Source: an uncultured Bacilli bacterium
GTDB lineage: Bacteria; Bacillota_I; Bacilli_A; RF39; UBA660
Reading direction: 5' to 3'
DNA length: 6,494 nucleotides
Assembly: GCA_944358665.1 (NCBI GenBank)
Contig: CALVRP010000011.1
Location: 1 to 6,494, forward strand
Position numbers and translations under genes: made by a program. The notes beneath the pieces were generated by a model that was not told the DNA's origin, ran no database searches, and saw only the letters and a list, made by a program, of their open reading frames with translations. Every line of letters starts with the position of its first letter. Position 1 is the stretch's first letter. Below are positions 5,246 through 6,494 of the stretch, piece after piece.

Positions 5246-5944
5246 ATGCAAAGATATTTTAGTGAAAAAAAAGAAGGTAATAATTTTGTTTTAAATAATG
5301 ATGATTGGCATCATATAAAAAAAGTAATGCGTATGAATAATGGTGATGAAATAGAAGTCGTTTTTCAAAATGAATTATATATGTGTAAAATAAATGAAAA
5401 TCAAATTATCCCAGTTTGTAAAGGCGATAATAGTTTAAAAGATGAAATGCATATAGTATTAATAGTACCGGTGTTAAAAGAACAAAAAATGGATTATATT
5501 TTGCAAAAGGGGACTGAACTTGGTGTTAGTGAAATAATCCCTGTCCAAATGAATAGATGTAATGTTAATTATGAAAGCAAGAAAGAGCAAAAACAAGCAA
5601 GATGGCAAAAAATTTGTAAAGAGGCTAGTGAGCAATCTAAAAGATTAAATATTCCAGTAGTTAAAGAAATAACCACCTTAAAAAAATTGCCGGTGACAAA
5701 TGGTGTCAAGATTTTATGCAGTACACAGGAAAAAACAAAAAGTATCAAAAATGTTTTGAAAAGTAATTGTAAATGTGATAAACTATATATAGTCTTCGGT
5801 CCTGAAGGAGGATTTACTTTCGAAGAAGAGGAATATTTAAAACAAATGAATTTTGTTTCTGTGAGTTTGGGGGAACGAATTTTACGTGCAGAAACAGTAC
5901 CGTTATTTGTTTTAAGTGTTATTAATTATGAATATTTGGAGTGA
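5246..5944 (+). CDS. rsmE: 16S rRNA (uracil(1498)-N(3))-methyltransferase RsmE
   Basis: This SPOUT-class enzyme methylates N3 of U1498 in helix 44 of 16S rRNA in the assembled 30S subunit, using S-adenosylmethionine. The 232-residue length is close to that of characterised RsmE proteins. The N-terminal PUA-like RNA-binding part carries the family phrase WHHIKKVMRMNNGDEI (21-36). The trefoil-knot domain begins near 68 and shows QKGTELGVSEIIPV (87-100), EASEQSKR (126-133), the SAM-loop GPEGGF (185-190) and the knot signature LGERILRAET (208-217). All expected motifs are intact. AGGTGAT (5234-5240) in the last codons of the preceding gene is the RBS, five bases from the ATG, and only two bases separate the genes. 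The usual neighbours of rsmE, prmA and dnaJ, are not here; instead it shares a transcript with an ApbE-like gene and an unknown membrane protein. Confidence 0.96.
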   Translation: MQRYFSEKKEGNNFVLNNDDWHHIKKVMRMNNGDEIEVVFQNELYMCKINENQIIPVCKGDNSLKDEMHIVLIVPVLKEQKMDYILQKGTELGVSEIIPVQMNRCNVNYESKKEQKQARWQKICKEASEQSKRLNIPVVKEITTLKKLPVTNGVKILCSTQEKTKSIKNVLKSNCKCDKLYIVFGPEGGFTFEEEEYLKQMNFVSVSLGERILRAETVPLFVLSVINYEYLE

Positions 5945-5949
5945 TTTGT

Positions 5950-6494
5950 ATGTATTTATTATTTGAAATAGCTGATAGCGATTTACTTTTTATTTTTTTA
6001 GCCATTGTGGGCTTAATTATACTAGGAATTGTCATTTTTTATATAGTTACTAAAGATAAGAAAGTAGCGCCAATTTCTGAAAATGAACGTTTTGATAAAG
6101 AAGACGAAATAATCAAAGAAGAGCCTAAAGAACTTACTGAAGAACAAAAACAAGCAAAGGCCGAACTTGAAAGAGTTTTCAATATGATGAGTGCTGATTT
6201 AGAAAATAATAATGATGAACCTTCAGTGATTGATGAATTCGAAAGAGAACAAGAAGAAAATGCTATTATTAGTTATCAAGAACTTATTAAACAAGCCAAA
6301 GCTAAGGGGCAAATCAAAAATGAGGATTTTTTAGAAGAAGAACCAATGACAAAGCCAATTTATGAAACTGAAAAACCTAAATATGATTTATATGAAGAAG
6401 AACCGATTAACAATGAAGTTCACGCTTATAAGGTACCGGTTCATGAAGAAAAGGAAGAAGTAAAAAAATTTAAAAATTCAGAATTTATTTCACC
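5950..6494 (+). CDS. Membrane-anchored acidic protein of unknown function, 3'-truncated by the window end
   Basis: An open frame of 181 codons starts at ATG 5950 and runs off the window without a stop, so only the N-terminal part is seen. GGAG (5938-5941), overlapping the end of rsmE, lies eight bases upstream. Residues about 12-34 form one hydrophobic helix (LLFIFLAIVGLIILGIVIFY), followed by TKDKK, which puts the rest in the cytoplasm by the positive-inside rule. The remainder is very rich in Glu and Lys and mostly predicted to be helical or disordered. A helical stretch ELTEEQKQAKAELERVF (61-77) comes first, then EREQEENAIISYQELIKQAK (98-117), then Pro-Glu-rich segments with EEEP at 129-132 and 149-152. 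I do not recognise a named family. The arrangement recalls membrane-tethered scaffold proteins of cell division or the envelope, but that is only an analogy. It ends the rsmE operon as far as visible. Confidence 0.8.
   Translation, partial: MYLLFEIADSDLLFIFLAIVGLIILGIVIFYIVTKDKKVAPISENERFDKEDEIIKEEPKELTEEQKQAKAELERVFNMMSADLENNNDEPSVIDEFEREQEENAIISYQELIKQAKAKGQIKNEDFLEEEPMTKPIYETEKPKYDLYEEEPINNEVHAYKVPVHEEKEEVKKFKNSEFIS

Noticed and set aside
123..5944. Use of UGA as a tryptophan codon (mycoplasma-type code)
   Set aside because: Trp positions in these proteins are encoded by TGG, and TGA serves as the stop of the PAP2 and rsmE genes.

Overview
The window is about 6.5 kb of AT-rich, densely coding DNA with every gene on the + strand. 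The gene set points to a low-GC, endospore-forming member of the Bacillota. It includes an unmistakable forespore sigma factor SigG next to a YlmC/YmxH-type PRC-barrel gene, AGGAGG-type ribosome binding sites, short overlapping genes, and UGA used as a stop while UGG codes Trp (so the standard bacterial code, not the mycoplasma code). The A/T-heavy codon use and the particular protein mix resemble uncultured gut Bacilli/Erysipelotrichia-like lineages, but that placement is an impression, not shown by the sequence.

Layout. (1) 1-122 is a short leader with an extended -10 promoter candidate and two interlocking inverted repeats that cover the RBS of the first gene. (2) 123-2254 is a tightly coupled three-gene operon: a YitT-family membrane protein, a PAP2 membrane phosphatase, and a flavin reductase-like domain fused to rubredoxin (high-molecular-weight-rubredoxin type). 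(3) 2271-2316 is a long hairpin that looks like an intrinsic terminator and also buries the sigG Shine-Dalgarno. (4) 2318-4373 holds sigG, ylmC and a GT4 glycosyltransferase of the CpoA/LafB glycolipid type, closed by a terminator whose left arm lies in the last codons of the glycosyltransferase. (5) From 4392 a consensus TGATATAAT promoter drives an ApbE-like protein that has lost family-defining residues, then rsmE (16S rRNA m3U1498 methyltransferase), then a membrane-anchored acidic protein that runs off the end of the window.

How it fits together. sigG followed by ylmC is the same order as in Bacillus subtilis. The classical flanks (spoIIGA-sigE upstream, the remaining ylm genes and divIVA downstream) are absent, and envelope/lipid genes occupy those positions: YitT and PAP2 on one side, a glycolipid glycosyltransferase on the other. 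No mobile element, tRNA, rRNA, CRISPR array or phage gene was found, and no non-coding stretch exceeds about 125 bases. Most of the window is ordinary housekeeping and sporulation sequence. The points worth a second look are the RNA structures at yitT and sigG, the degenerate ApbE-like protein, and the near-leaderless promoter in front of it.
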